Under the pieces are notes generated by a model. That model saw nothing but the letters and a program-made list of their open reading frames with translations, searched no databases and had not been told where the DNA came from. A program made the translations under genes and the position numbers. Positions 8,523 through 16,520 of a stretch of DNA of 64,000 bases are shown here, piece after piece. The DNA is taken from positions 3,658,001-3,722,000 of the forward strand of contig NZ_JACCFL010000001.1 in NCBI RefSeq assembly GCF_013410375.1. The letters run 5' to 3'. Origin of the DNA: Leifsonia shinshuensis. Lineage in GTDB: Bacteria > Actinomycetota > Actinomycetes > Actinomycetales > Microbacteriaceae. Position 1 is the first letter of the stretch. Each line of letters starts with the position of its first letter.

Positions 8523-8553
8523 ACGACAGCACCGCGACGGGTGCGCGGTGCTG
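8523..8553 (-). terminator. Attenuator-like hairpin in the MFS leader
   Basis: On the minus strand a perfect 10-bp stem (CAGCACCGCG with its complement, 8527-8553) and a 7-nt loop are followed by TCGTTTTGCG. This is the form of a rho-independent terminator, about 65 nt before the MFS start codon and in the same direction. No other gene precedes it on that strand, so it would act as a leader attenuator rather than as the end of another gene. Confidence 0.6.
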
Positions 8554-8565
8554 GAGGCCGCCCGC

Positions 8566-8579
8566 TCGAATCGATTCGA
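8566..8579. promoter_or_regulatory. 14-bp perfect palindrome in the MFS/Gfo divergent region
   Basis: TCGAATCGATTCGA is a perfect palindrome lying between the divergent MFS and Gfo/Idh/MocA genes, a likely operator position. It has no second copy that I can see in the window, so the regulator is unknown. Confidence 0.4.
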
Positions 8580-8679
8580 TCGCGGGCGCGTACCCATACT
8601 ATCGTCATTCGCGGCAGAATGTGAACGTGCGCATCGCCCCGTTTTCGCGGGGTAGAGCCCGACACCGGAAGCGAGTGAC

Positions 8680-9882
8680 ATGACCTTCTCCATCGCCATG
8701 ATCGGCGCCGGCCAGTTCGCCGGGCAGTTCGCCAAGCTCTTCGCGCTGCACCCCGGCGTGAGCGCGGTCTACGCCACCGACCTGCTCCCCGAGCGCGCCG
8801 AGCGGCTGGTCGCCGAGCACGGACTCGCCGGCACGCTCCCCTCGTTCGAGGCGGCGCTCGAGGACCCGCGCGTGGACGCCGTCGCGATCTTCACCCAGCG
8901 CTGGACGCACGGCCCGCTCGTCGTGCGCGCCCTCGAGGCGGGCAAGCATGTCTACTCGGCCGTGCCGATGGCGATCAGCGCCGACGAGATCGGCGCGATC
9001 ATCGACGCCGTCCGCCGCACCGGCCTCACCTACATGATGGGCGAGACCAGCCACTACAACCCGGCCACCGTGTACGCGCGGTCGCAGATCGCGGAGGGCG
9101 CGTTCGGCCGCGTGTTCTACGCGGAGGGCGACTACGTGCACGACATGGACCTCGGCTTCTACGACGCCTACCGCTACTCCGGCGGCGAGGAGTGGAAGGC
9201 GACGGCCAGCTATCCGCCCCTGCTCTATCCCACGCACTCCATCGGCGGCATCCTCGGCGCCTGGGGCACGCACGCGGTCAGCGTCTCGGCCATCGGGGTG
9301 CGGGACGACCGCGGCGACGGCGTGTTCGACCGCGAGGTGAGCATGTTCGGCAACGACTTCTCCAACGCGACGGCGCTGTTCGAGGTCGCGGGGGGCGGAT
9401 CGTTCCGTACGAACGAGTTCCGCCGGGTCGGCTACCCGTCGCACATCCGGGAGTCGCGGTTCCGATTCTTCGGGACGGAGGGCAGCTTCGAGCAGCTGGC
9501 GACCGTCTCGCACCGCACCGACAAGGAGGGGGTCACCGACATCACCGAGCTCCTGCAGCCGAAGCCGACGCTGTCGCCGGACGACCCGTCGCTCGCCCAC
9601 GTCTCCCCGGCGCTGCGCGACGCGTTCACCTCCGGCAGCGCGCCCATCCACGACCGGTCGCGGCTCCCGCGCGAGTTCGACCACGTGACGAACGGCCACG
9701 AGGGCAGCCACCACTTCCTCGCCGACGACTTCGTGCGCGCCGTGAACGAGCACGCCCTCCCGCCGGTCAACGCCTGGCAGGCCGCCCGCTACACGCTCCC
9801 CGGCATCATCGCCCACCAGAGCGCCCTCCAGAACGGCGCCCGCCTCCCCATCCCCGACTTCGGCGCCGCCCCCACCCCCTGA
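8680..9882 (+). CDS. Gfo/Idh/MocA-family oxidoreductase
   Basis: This 400-residue NAD(P)-dependent sugar or polyol dehydrogenase-type protein begins with the Rossmann motif IGAGQFAGQF. It has the degenerate substrate-site segment AGKHVYSAVPMAIS in place of the usual EKP, and a C-terminal alpha/beta domain. The substitution of the catalytic EKP lysine region by AVPM is unusual and may mean altered chemistry. GAAGCGAG lies 8-15 nt before the ATG. The gene is alone on its strand, followed three bases later by the first copy of the 63-bp repeat element. The substrate is not predictable from sequence. Confidence 0.88.
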   Translation: MTFSIAMIGAGQFAGQFAKLFALHPGVSAVYATDLLPERAERLVAEHGLAGTLPSFEAALEDPRVDAVAIFTQRWTHGPLVVRALEAGKHVYSAVPMAISADEIGAIIDAVRRTGLTYMMGETSHYNPATVYARSQIAEGAFGRVFYAEGDYVHDMDLGFYDAYRYSGGEEWKATASYPPLLYPTHSIGGILGAWGTHAVSVSAIGVRDDRGDGVFDREVSMFGNDFSNATALFEVAGGGSFRTNEFRRVGYPSHIRESRFRFFGTEGSFEQLATVSHRTDKEGVTDITELLQPKPTLSPDDPSLAHVSPALRDAFTSGSAPIHDRSRLPREFDHVTNGHEGSHHFLADDFVRAVNEHALPPVNAWQAARYTLPGIIAHQSALQNGARLPIPDFGAAPTP

Positions 9883-9884
9883 CT

Positions 9885-9947
9885 GCCGAGTACGCGAATT
9901 CTCTGCGTACTCGGCGGATTTCGCCTGATTTCGCGCGTACTCGGCGG
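9885..9947 (-). repeat. 63-bp GAGTACGC element, copy A
   Basis: The element contains GCCGAGTACGC, a 9-nt spacer and GCGTACTCGGC (an 11-bp stem, 9885-9915), then about 19 nt and another GCGTACTCGGCGG. It lies between converging genes, 3 bp after the Gfo/Idh stop and 4 bp from the stop of the ROK gene on the minus strand. Copies B and C are at 12974 and 23977. Confidence 0.8.
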
Positions 9948-9951
9948 TCGG

Positions 9952-11136
9952 CTAGGGGGCGGAGGGGGACGCGAGGAGCGGGGCGAAGGCGAGCTCGGCG
10001 GCGCCGATCATGAGGATGTCGCTGCCGAGCGCGGCACGGGTGATCGTGAGGGTCTCGGCGGAGGCGGCGAGCGCCTGGGAGGCGACCAGCTCCGGCAGCC
10101 GCTCCGGCGCCAGCTCGTGCAGCGCGCCGAGGAACCCGCCGAGCACGATCCGCTCCGGATCGAACACGTTGGTGGCGTTGCGCAGCGCCGTCGCGAGGAA
10201 GCCGAGCTGCCGGTCCACCTCCGCGAGCACCGCCGGGTCGCCGGCGGCGACGGCCGTGCCGAGCGCCCGCGAGAGCTCGTCCGGGTCGGCGGAGGCCAGC
10301 CCGAGCACCCGCAGCAGCGCGCGCTGGCTGACCTCGGTCTCCAGGCAGCCGATCGCGCCGCAGTGGCAGCGCACGCCCGCCGAGTTGACCAAAGTGTGGC
10401 CGAGCTCGCCGGCGTAACCGCTGATGCCGGTCAGCGGCCTCCCGCCGACGATGACGCCCGCGCCGATGCCGGACGCGCCGCCGTTGACGTAGACGAGGTC
10501 GGCCGCGCCCTGCCCCGCGCCGAACAGGCGCTCGGCGTTCGCGCCGAGGCTGGCGTCGTTGGCCGCGACCACGGGATAGCCGGTCGCCTCCGCGAGCTCG
10601 GCCGCGAACGGCTCCTCCGCCCACTCCAGGTGCGGGGCCAGGCGCACGACGCCGTCCTCCTCGCGGACCAGCCCCGGCACCGCGACGCCGATGCCGACGA
10701 CCCGGGAGGCCGCGGTCAGCTCGGGCCGCAGCCCGTCGATCACCGCCGAGGCGATCGCGGCGGCCTCGCGCGCGGTCGGCACGTGCCCGGTGGGATAGCG
10801 CACCCGGCGGTGCACGTGCGCGTCCAGCCCGACGACCCCGACCGTCACGGCGTCGACCTCGGGGTTGACGGCGAGCGCGACAACCCGGCCGTCCGCGGCG
10901 ATCACCGGCGACGGCCGGCCGACCCGGTTGCTGGTCTCCGGCTCGCGCTCGCGCACGAGCCCGAGGTCGACGAGCTCGGCGACGAGCGCGCCGATGGTCG
11001 ACCGGTTCAGCCCGGTCGAATGGGTGAGCGCCGAGCGCGCCAGCGGACCCTCGCGGTGCACCATCCCGAGCACCGTCGAGAGGTTGTGCCGCCGCACCGT
11101 GTCGAGGTTGGTCCCCGCTGTCGTCCCGCTGTTCAT
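9952..11136 (-). CDS. ROK-family transcriptional regulator
   Basis: This sugar-responsive regulator has about 394 residues. It combines an N-terminal MarR-like winged helix (STVLGMVHREGPLARSALTHSTGLNRSTIGALVAEL is its sequence region, residues ~20-60) with a C-terminal ROK sugar-kinase-like domain. The zinc motif CHCGAIGCLE, typical of ROK proteins, is present, as is the NDASLGANAE segment. ATG 11136 is used; an in-frame GTG at 11148 would add four residues. The perfect palindrome at 11148-11158 lies directly before the start and is a likely autoregulatory site. The gene is downstream of the ThuA-Gfo pair on the same strand and may control it. Confidence 0.92.
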   Translation of the reverse strand: MNSGTTAGTNLDTVRRHNLSTVLGMVHREGPLARSALTHSTGLNRSTIGALVAELVDLGLVREREPETSNRVGRPSPVIAADGRVVALAVNPEVDAVTVGVVGLDAHVHRRVRYPTGHVPTAREAAAIASAVIDGLRPELTAASRVVGIGVAVPGLVREEDGVVRLAPHLEWAEEPFAAELAEATGYPVVAANDASLGANAERLFGAGQGAADLVYVNGGASGIGAGVIVGGRPLTGISGYAGELGHTLVNSAGVRCHCGAIGCLETEVSQRALLRVLGLASADPDELSRALGTAVAAGDPAVLAEVDRQLGFLATALRNATNVFDPERIVLGGFLGALHELAPERLPELVASQALAASAETLTITRAALGSDILMIGAAELAFAPLLASPSAP

Positions 11137-11147
11137 GATCCCGGTCA

Positions 11148-11158
11148 CTGTATTACAG
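11148..11158. promoter_or_regulatory. Palindrome CTGTATTACAG before the ROK gene
   Basis: This 11-bp perfect palindrome includes a TAATAC stretch on the minus strand that could serve as the -10 box, 12 bp before the ROK start codon. It sits in the 30-bp gap behind the Gfo/Idh gene. Autoregulation is inferred from position. Confidence 0.45.
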
Positions 11159-11178
11159 GTCGCCGGGTGCGCCGGACC

Positions 11179-12276
11179 TCACCAACTCTCGGGCCGCGTT
11201 CCGGCGGGCACCGCCGCGGGCCGCTCGACCGTGGAGGTCAGCGTCACGACCTCGTGCCGGGCGCCCGCGGCGAGCACGGCCTCCATGATCTCCAGCACGT
11301 GGAAGGCGAGCTCGCCGGAGGCCCGGTGCGGCCGGTCCGTCTCGACGGCTCGCGCCAGGTCGGCCAGCCCGTAGCCGCGGCCCGCGTCCGCGTAACCGCC
11401 CGCGACCGGCACCTCGCGGAACTCGCGGTCCTCCGCGGTCGCGACGAGGACCGGGTCGGAGAAGTGGTTCGGGTCGGGCACGGCGAGCGTCCCCGCCGTC
11501 CCGTACACCTCGAACAGCGGCACCCGGGAGGCCCACACCTCGAACGAGACGGTCACGGTCGAGACCACGCCGGAGGCGTGCTCCAGGATGGCCGTGACGT
11601 GCGTCTCCACGTCCACCGGCAGCTCGGCTCCCGCGTTCGGCCCGGTCGCGACCGTGCGCGCGCGCTCCGAGCGGCGCGTCGCGCCGGACACCCGCACGAC
11701 CGGCCCGAAGAACGTCACGAGCGAGGTCAGGTAGTACGGCCCCATGTCGAACAGCGGACCGCCGCCGGGCTGGTAGTAGAACGCCGGCGCCGGGTGCCAG
11801 AGCTCGTGGCCGGGCGCCGTCCACGCCACCGCGGCGCCGAGCGGAACGCCGATCCCGCCCGCGTCGAGGACCGCCCGCGCGGTCTGGATGCCCGTCCCGA
11901 GCACCGTGTCCGGCGCGCAGCCGACCCGCAGCCCGAGGTCGGCGGCACGCGCCAGCACGGGCTCGGCCTCCGCCGTCGTGAGCGCCAGCGGCTTCTCGCC
12001 ATAGACGTGCTTGCCCGCGGCGAGCGCGCGCAGCGCGACGTCCGCGTGCGCGAGCGGGATGGTGAGGTTGAGCACGACATCCACTTCGGGATGCGCCAGC
12101 AGCTCGTCCACGGTTATCGCCTCCACGCCCTGCTCGGCGGCGACGGCCCGTGCACGGTCGAGGTCGAGGTCTGCGACCGCGCGCAGGCGCAGGTTCGGCA
12201 GCTTCGGGAACTCGGCGAAGTACTGCGCCGAGATTACGCCGACCCCGATCACTCCGACGTTCAGCGCGCCGCCCAC
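11179..12276 (-). CDS. Gfo/Idh/MocA-family oxidoreductase (type A)
   Basis: This 365-residue protein starts with the Rossmann motif GVIGVGVISAQYF, has the substrate-site segment AAGKHVYGEKPLAL, and contains the conserved GPLFDMGPYYLTSL block. It closely resembles the protein at 62870-63985 (same NLTIP, GPLFD.GPYYLT and ASGE.AFHVL blocks), so the two are paralogues. GTG 12276 is chosen because GAGAGGGG precedes it and it overlaps the ThuA gene by 16 bp, indicating co-translation. Such proteins paired with ThuA act on oxidised (often 3-keto) sugars; the substrate here is inferred only. Confidence 0.9.
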   Translation of the reverse strand: MGGALNVGVIGVGVISAQYFAEFPKLPNLRLRAVADLDLDRARAVAAEQGVEAITVDELLAHPEVDVVLNLTIPLAHADVALRALAAGKHVYGEKPLALTTAEAEPVLARAADLGLRVGCAPDTVLGTGIQTARAVLDAGGIGVPLGAAVAWTAPGHELWHPAPAFYYQPGGGPLFDMGPYYLTSLVTFFGPVVRVSGATRRSERARTVATGPNAGAELPVDVETHVTAILEHASGVVSTVTVSFEVWASRVPLFEVYGTAGTLAVPDPNHFSDPVLVATAEDREFREVPVAGGYADAGRGYGLADLARAVETDRPHRASGELAFHVLEIMEAVLAAGARHEVVTLTSTVERPAAVPAGTRPESW

Positions 12277-12953
12277 AGCAGGCCCCTCTCGATGATGGTG
12301 CGGACGGGCTGCGACTCCACGATCTCCAGTCGGTGGCCCGGCGCGGAGACGAAGACCCGCCCCTGGCCCCACTGCCGCGTCCAGATCGCCGGCGCGGTGA
12401 CCGGGCGGTTCCAGGCGTCCCACGGTCGAACGCTCTGCGTGGTCGTGGCCAGGACGTCGTTGTACTCGTCGCTGAGGACCCAGTACTGCTCGGTCTCCAG
12501 GTCGAAGTCCTCGATCCCCGCGGTGATCGGGTGCGCTTTTCCGTACTCCGTGATGTTCACCGTGTAGGGGATGTAGTTGTCCGACTGCTCGCCCGTCCGC
12601 TCGGCCGGGTCCTTGCCCGCGTGGTGCGCGAACTGGCCGCCGATCATGTGCAGGTAGTCGGCGTTGTTCCGGTAGGAGTCCGCGATGCCGCCGTGCCAGC
12701 CGGCCATGCCGGTGCCGTTCAGGACCGCGCGCTGCAACCCGGCGAACTCGTCCGGCTCGATGGTGCTCATCGTGTTGATCTGCAGGACGAGGTCCACCGT
12801 GTCCATGAACGCCTCGTCCGTGTAGACGGCCGGGCTCTCCTCCACCCGCACGGCGAAGCCGTTCTCCTGCAGGAACGGGATGAAGAGGTTCGTGGTCTCG
12901 ACGGGCATGTGCCCGTCCCAGCCGCCGCGGACGACGAGGGCTTGTCTGGTCAT
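12261..12953 (-). CDS. ThuA-like (trehalose-utilization family) protein
   Basis: This 230-residue protein has the class I glutamine-amidotransferase-like fold of ThuA. Landmarks are the N-terminal VVRGGWDGHMPVETTNLF, the conserved NGTGMAGWHGGIADSYRNN segment and the late GQGRVFVSAPGHRLEI. ThuA proteins take part in catabolism of 3-keto disaccharides or related oxidised glycosides, with Gfo/Idh partners, in the cytoplasm. GGAAGG sits before the ATG at 12953. The stop overlaps the start of the downstream Gfo/Idh gene. Copy B of the 63-bp element separates it from the upstream Gfo/Idh gene on the same strand. Confidence 0.92.
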   Translation of the reverse strand: MTRQALVVRGGWDGHMPVETTNLFIPFLQENGFAVRVEESPAVYTDEAFMDTVDLVLQINTMSTIEPDEFAGLQRAVLNGTGMAGWHGGIADSYRNNADYLHMIGGQFAHHAGKDPAERTGEQSDNYIPYTVNITEYGKAHPITAGIEDFDLETEQYWVLSDEYNDVLATTTQSVRPWDAWNRPVTAPAIWTRQWGQGRVFVSAPGHRLEIVESQPVRTIIERGLLWAAR

Positions 12954-12973
12954 GGTTCCTTCCGATCGCAACC

Positions 12974-13036
12974 GCCGAGTACGCGAATTGTCTGCGTACT
13001 CGACGGTTTCGGGCTGATTTCGGGCGTACTCGACTG
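12974..13036 (-). repeat. 63-bp GAGTACGC element, copy B
   Basis: Same architecture and orientation as copy A: GCCGAGTACGC, spacer GAATTGTCT, GCGTACTCG, then about 20 nt and GCGTACTCG. The terminal CTCG-A-C variant of the right arms differs from copy A. It begins 17 bp behind the stop codon of the minus-strand Gfo/Idh gene at 13054 and precedes the ThuA gene. Confidence 0.8.
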
Positions 13037-13053
13037 GTGGGTGAGGAGGCGGT

Positions 13054-14241
13054 TCAGGCGGTGGGGGTCCAGGCGCTGCCGGAGCCGGCGGAGGCCTCGA
13101 CGGCGGCGAGCACGCGCTGGATGTGCAGGCCGTCCGCGAACGACGGCTCGGGGTCGGCGCCGCCGGTCACCGCGTCGACGAAGTCTTTGATCTGGTGGCT
13201 GAAGGCGTGCTCGTAACCGATCGCGTGCCCGGTCGGCCACCAGTTGGCCATGTAGGGGTGCTCGGGCTCGGTCACGATGATCCGGGTGAAGCCCTGCTCC
13301 CCCGCCGGCGCGGTGGCGTCGTAGAACTGGAGCTCGTTCATCGCCTCCAGGTCGAAGGCGATCGCGCCGCGGGAGCCGCTCAGCTCGATCCGCAGCGCGT
13401 TCTTGCGGCCGGTCGCGTAGCGGGTCGCCTCGAATGCGCCGATCGCGCCCGCCGCCGCTCCGCCGTCGAGCCGGGCGGTGAACCACGCTGCGTCGTCCAC
13501 GGTCACCCGGCCGCGCTCGGTGGAGGCCGTGCCGGAGAGCCCGACCGTCTCTCCGAGCAGCGGCCGCTCCTCCACGAAGGTCGCGAGCGTCCCGGAGACG
13601 GACTCCAGCCGGGAGCCGGTCAGATGCTCGACCAGGTCGATCGCGTGCGCGCCGATGTCCCCGAGCGAGCCGGAGCCGGCGGCCTCCTTGTCGAGCCGCC
13701 AGGTCATCGGGCCGTTCTCGTCGCTCAGCCAGTCCTGGAGGTAGAGCGCCCGCACCTGGCGGATCGCACCCAGGCGGCCCTCCTGCACCAGGCGCCGCGC
13801 GTAGCCGATCGCCGGGACGCGGCGGTAGCTGAAGCCCACCATCGAGCGGACGCCGCGGGAGGCCGCGCGCTCGGCGGCGGCGACCATCGCCTCCGCCTCG
13901 GCCACGGTGTTGGCGAGCGGCTTCTCGCAGAGGACGTGCTTGCCGGCGTCCAGCGCGGCGATCGCGATCTCGGCGTGCGAGGCTCCCGGAGAGCAGATGT
14001 CGACGATGTCGATGTCCGGGTCCTCGACAACCCGGCGCCAGTCGGTCTCGGCGCGCTGCCAGCCGAACTTCCGGCGAGCGGCCTCCACCCGGTCGCGGTC
14101 CCGGCCGACGATGGTGGCCATCACCGGCTCGGCGGCCAGGTCGAAGAATCGCGGAGCGACCCGCCAGCCCTGGGAGTGGGCGGCGCCCATGAAGCCGTAG
14201 CCGACCATCGCCACCCGCAGCTCGCGTGCCGCCTCTGTCAT
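13054..14241 (-). CDS. Gfo/Idh/MocA-family oxidoreductase (type B)
   Basis: This 395-residue dehydrogenase-type protein has the Rossmann motif AMVGYGFMGAAHS, the catalytic-site segment AGKHVLCEKPLA, and a YLQDWLSDENGPMTWRLD block followed by GDIGAHAIDLVEHL. The last two blocks are shared with the protein at 61637-62764, making the two paralogous. AAGGAGCGGG precedes the ATG. It is the first gene of a run that continues through ThuA and the type A oxidoreductase. Candidate LacI operators lie in the 119-bp gap before it (14317-14347). Confidence 0.92.
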   Translation of the reverse strand: MTEAARELRVAMVGYGFMGAAHSQGWRVAPRFFDLAAEPVMATIVGRDRDRVEAARRKFGWQRAETDWRRVVEDPDIDIVDICSPGASHAEIAIAALDAGKHVLCEKPLANTVAEAEAMVAAAERAASRGVRSMVGFSYRRVPAIGYARRLVQEGRLGAIRQVRALYLQDWLSDENGPMTWRLDKEAAGSGSLGDIGAHAIDLVEHLTGSRLESVSGTLATFVEERPLLGETVGLSGTASTERGRVTVDDAAWFTARLDGGAAAGAIGAFEATRYATGRKNALRIELSGSRGAIAFDLEAMNELQFYDATAPAGEQGFTRIIVTEPEHPYMANWWPTGHAIGYEHAFSHQIKDFVDAVTGGADPEPSFADGLHIQRVLAAVEASAGSGSAWTPTA

Positions 14242-14316
14242 CCGTTCCCGCTCCTTCGCGTCGTGCGTGCCGTTTCGGTCTCCGAGCGCGACGCTAACCG
14301 GCGGTGTTCCGTGCGC

Positions 14317-14347
14317 GCAAGTTTCGGTGACTGCTTGGAAAACTTTC
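14317..14347. promoter_or_regulatory. Two candidate LacI operators before the type B oxidoreductase gene
   Basis: GCAAGTTTCGG (14317-14327) and GGAAAACTTTC (14337-14347) are imperfect dyads of the GAAA-N-CTTC/TTTC type used by LacI proteins. A related GCGAAACTTCCGC lies at 15428 before the esterase. All three flank the LacI gene at 14361-15383, which makes it the likely regulator of both sides. Confidence 0.4.
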
Positions 14348-14360
14348 TCGACGCGCCGGG

Positions 14361-15383
14361 TCAGCGGGTGGGCGGGGGCGCCGTGGAGTCGCGGACGACG
14401 AGGGACGTCGCCAGCTCGAGCCGGGTGTTCTCGAGGTCGCCGTCGCGCAGGCGCAGCGCGGTTCGCGTCGCGACCTCCGCCATCTCCTGCAGCGGCTGCC
14501 GGACGGTGGTCAGCGCCGGCCGCGCCCACGACGCCGGTGCGACGTCGTCGAAGCCCACCACCGAGACGTCCCCCGGCACGTCCAGCCCGAGCGCGAACGC
14601 CGCGTCCATCACGCCGAGCGCCTGGAGGTCGTTGCCGCAGACGATCGCGGTGGGGCGGTCCGCCCGGTCGAGCAGCCGCCTGCCCTCCCGCTCCCCGTCC
14701 GCGCGACTGAACTCGCCGCCGCCCGCGAGCGCCGGATCGGCGGGGAGGCCGGCCTCGGCGAGCGCGGACTGGTAGCCGCCGACCCGCGCTCGCGAGCACA
14801 TCAGGTCGGGCGGCCCGGAGACGACCGCGATCCGCTCGTGCCCGAGGTCGAGCAGGTGCCGCGTCGCCGTGACGCCGCCCGCCCAGTTGGTCGCGCCGAT
14901 CGCCGGGACGTCCGGCGGCGGGTCCCCGGCCGGATCCACCACCACGAACGGGATGTTCCTGGTGCGCAGCCGCTGCCGGTGCTCGGCGGTCAGGTTCGAG
15001 AACTGCAGGATCACCGCGACCGGCTTCCTGCTGAGCACGCCGGAGATCCAGTCCCCGCCGGGTTCGAGGTGATCGCCCAGCGCGGACAGCGCGAGCACGA
15101 AGCCGGCCTCCCTGGTGATCCGCTCGACGCCGCGGATGATCTCGACCGACCACTCGCTGAGCAGGTCGGCGACCACCAGCTCGACCAGCCCTCCGCGCTC
15201 GGGAAGGGCGCCGCGGCGCGCGTACCCGGAGTCGTGCAGCAGCTCCTCGACGCGCGCCCGCGTCGGGGCCGAGACGCCGGGGCGTCCGTTGAGCACCTTC
15301 GACACCGTGGAGAGCGACACCGCTGCCCGCTGGGCGATGGCGTCCAGGGTGGGACGGCTCGGCCCAGCTGGCGGTTCGGACAT
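14361..15383 (-). CDS. LacI-family transcriptional regulator
   Basis: This 340-residue repressor has its helix-turn-helix at residues ~10-30 (TLDAIAQRAAVSLSTVSKVLNGRPGVS), a ligand-binding domain with VVGFDDVAPASWARPALTTV near residue 275, and a C-terminal SLVVRDST typical of the family. ATG 15383 is chosen because the frame further upstream is not family-like. It is divergent from the acetyl-xylan-esterase-like gene and downstream of nothing on its own strand, so it likely controls the esterase and the Gfo/ThuA genes behind it. The effector is unknown; a xylan-derived sugar is plausible from context. Confidence 0.92.
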   Translation of the reverse strand: MSEPPAGPSRPTLDAIAQRAAVSLSTVSKVLNGRPGVSAPTRARVEELLHDSGYARRGALPERGGLVELVVADLLSEWSVEIIRGVERITREAGFVLALSALGDHLEPGGDWISGVLSRKPVAVILQFSNLTAEHRQRLRTRNIPFVVVDPAGDPPPDVPAIGATNWAGGVTATRHLLDLGHERIAVVSGPPDLMCSRARVGGYQSALAEAGLPADPALAGGGEFSRADGEREGRRLLDRADRPTAIVCGNDLQALGVMDAAFALGLDVPGDVSVVGFDDVAPASWARPALTTVRQPLQEMAEVATRTALRLRDGDLENTRLELATSLVVRDSTAPPPTR

Positions 15384-15427
15384 GCAGACACTGTGCCACA
15401 ATGTCGGCCAGGCTTTCGCCCCGTCCC

Positions 15428-15440
15428 GCGAAACTTCCGC
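15428..15440. promoter_or_regulatory. Candidate LacI operator before the esterase gene
   Basis: GCGAAACTTCCGC is a near-dyad 24 bp before the esterase start and is similar to the sites at 14317 and 14337. Its position in the divergent promoter region favours an operator. Confidence 0.4.
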
Positions 15441-15463
15441 ACCCAGCCCTCCCGAGGAGACCA

Positions 15464-16429
15464 ATGCCGCTCACCGACCTCACCCTCGCCGAACTGATCG
15501 ACTTCCGTCCAGAGGTCGAGGAGCCGGCCGACTTCGACGCCTTCTGGGAGGCGACGCTCGCGGAGTCGCGCGCGGCAGGCGGCGAGGTGGCGCTGGCACC
15601 CGCCGCGACGCCGGTCACCCAGCTCGTCGTGGAGGACCTGACCTTCCCCGGCTTCGGCGGGGAGCCCGTGCGCGCCTGGGTCTCGCGACCGCTGCATGCG
15701 GACGGCCCGCTCCCCGCGGTCGTGCAGTACCAGGGCTACGGCGGCGGGCGCGGCCTCGCCGGCGAGAACGTCGACTGGGCGCTCGCGGGCTACGTGCACG
15801 TCTTCATGGACACCCGCGGCCAGGGCAGCGGCTGGGGCACCGGAGGCTCCACCGCCGACCCGCACGGCTCGGGGCCGGCCACGCCGGGCTTCATGACCCG
15901 CGGCATCCACGACCCCCGCGAGCACTACTACCGCCGGGTGTTCGCCGACGCGGTGCGCGCGGTGGACGCGGCCCGTGCGCTCCCGTTCGTCGACCCGGCG
16001 CGGATCGCCGTCACCGGCGGCAGCCAGGGCGGTGGGATCGCGCTGGCCGCCGGCGCGCTGGCCGGCGTGCAGGCGGTGCTGCCGGATGTCGCGTTCCTGT
16101 GCGCGTACCGCCGCGGCGCCGAAGTCGCGGTCGGCGGCCCGTTCCAGGAGCTGGCCACCTATCTGTCGGTGCACCGCGACGAGGTGGACGCGGCGTTCCG
16201 CACGCTGTCGTACCTCGACGGCGTGAACTTCGCCCGCCGCATCCAGGCGCCGTCGCTGTTCTCGGTGGCGCTGATGGACACGGTCGTGCCGCCGTCCACG
16301 ACGTTCGCCGCGTACAACCACCTCGCCGCGGAGGACCGCGCGATCGAGGTCTACCCGTTCAACGACCACGAGGGCGGGCAGGCGGCGCACTGGCACAAAC
16401 AGGCGGCGTGGCTCGCGACGCGGATCTGA
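15464..16429 (+). CDS. Acetyl xylan esterase / cephalosporin-C deacetylase family (CE7-like)
   Basis: This 321-residue alpha/beta hydrolase of the AXE1 family removes acetyl groups from xylo-oligosaccharides in the cytoplasm. The nucleophile S187 lies in TGGSQGGGIA, the acid is in ALMDTVVPPST and the histidine in YPFNDHEGGQ. The oxyanion-side segment YQGYGGGRG and the MDTRGQGSGWGTGG block are diagnostic of the family. GAGGAG precedes the ATG at 15464. There is no signal peptide. It sits just before xylA-xylB and opposite a LacI gene, which fits use of acetylated xylan fragments. Confidence 0.94.
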   Translation: MPLTDLTLAELIDFRPEVEEPADFDAFWEATLAESRAAGGEVALAPAATPVTQLVVEDLTFPGFGGEPVRAWVSRPLHADGPLPAVVQYQGYGGGRGLAGENVDWALAGYVHVFMDTRGQGSGWGTGGSTADPHGSGPATPGFMTRGIHDPREHYYRRVFADAVRAVDAARALPFVDPARIAVTGGSQGGGIALAAGALAGVQAVLPDVAFLCAYRRGAEVAVGGPFQELATYLSVHRDEVDAAFRTLSYLDGVNFARRIQAPSLFSVALMDTVVPPSTTFAAYNHLAAEDRAIEVYPFNDHEGGQAAHWHKQAAWLATRI

Positions 16430-16470
16430 GCCCCGGGTCGCCCGGACTGGCGCGCGGGCTCCGGGCCTGG

Positions 16471-16490
16471 TATAAGTTGAGTGAAACAAC
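16471..16490 (+). promoter_or_regulatory. xylA: xylA promoter with overlapping inverted repeat
   Basis: TATAAG (16471-16476) is a good -10 box 45 bp before xylA. GTTG-N7-CAAC (16476-16490) lies on top of the expected transcription start and could be an operator. No matching second site was seen, so the regulator is unassigned. Confidence 0.5.
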
Positions 16491-16520
16491 AAATCACCGA
16501 CGACGCTGAAGGAACCTTCC

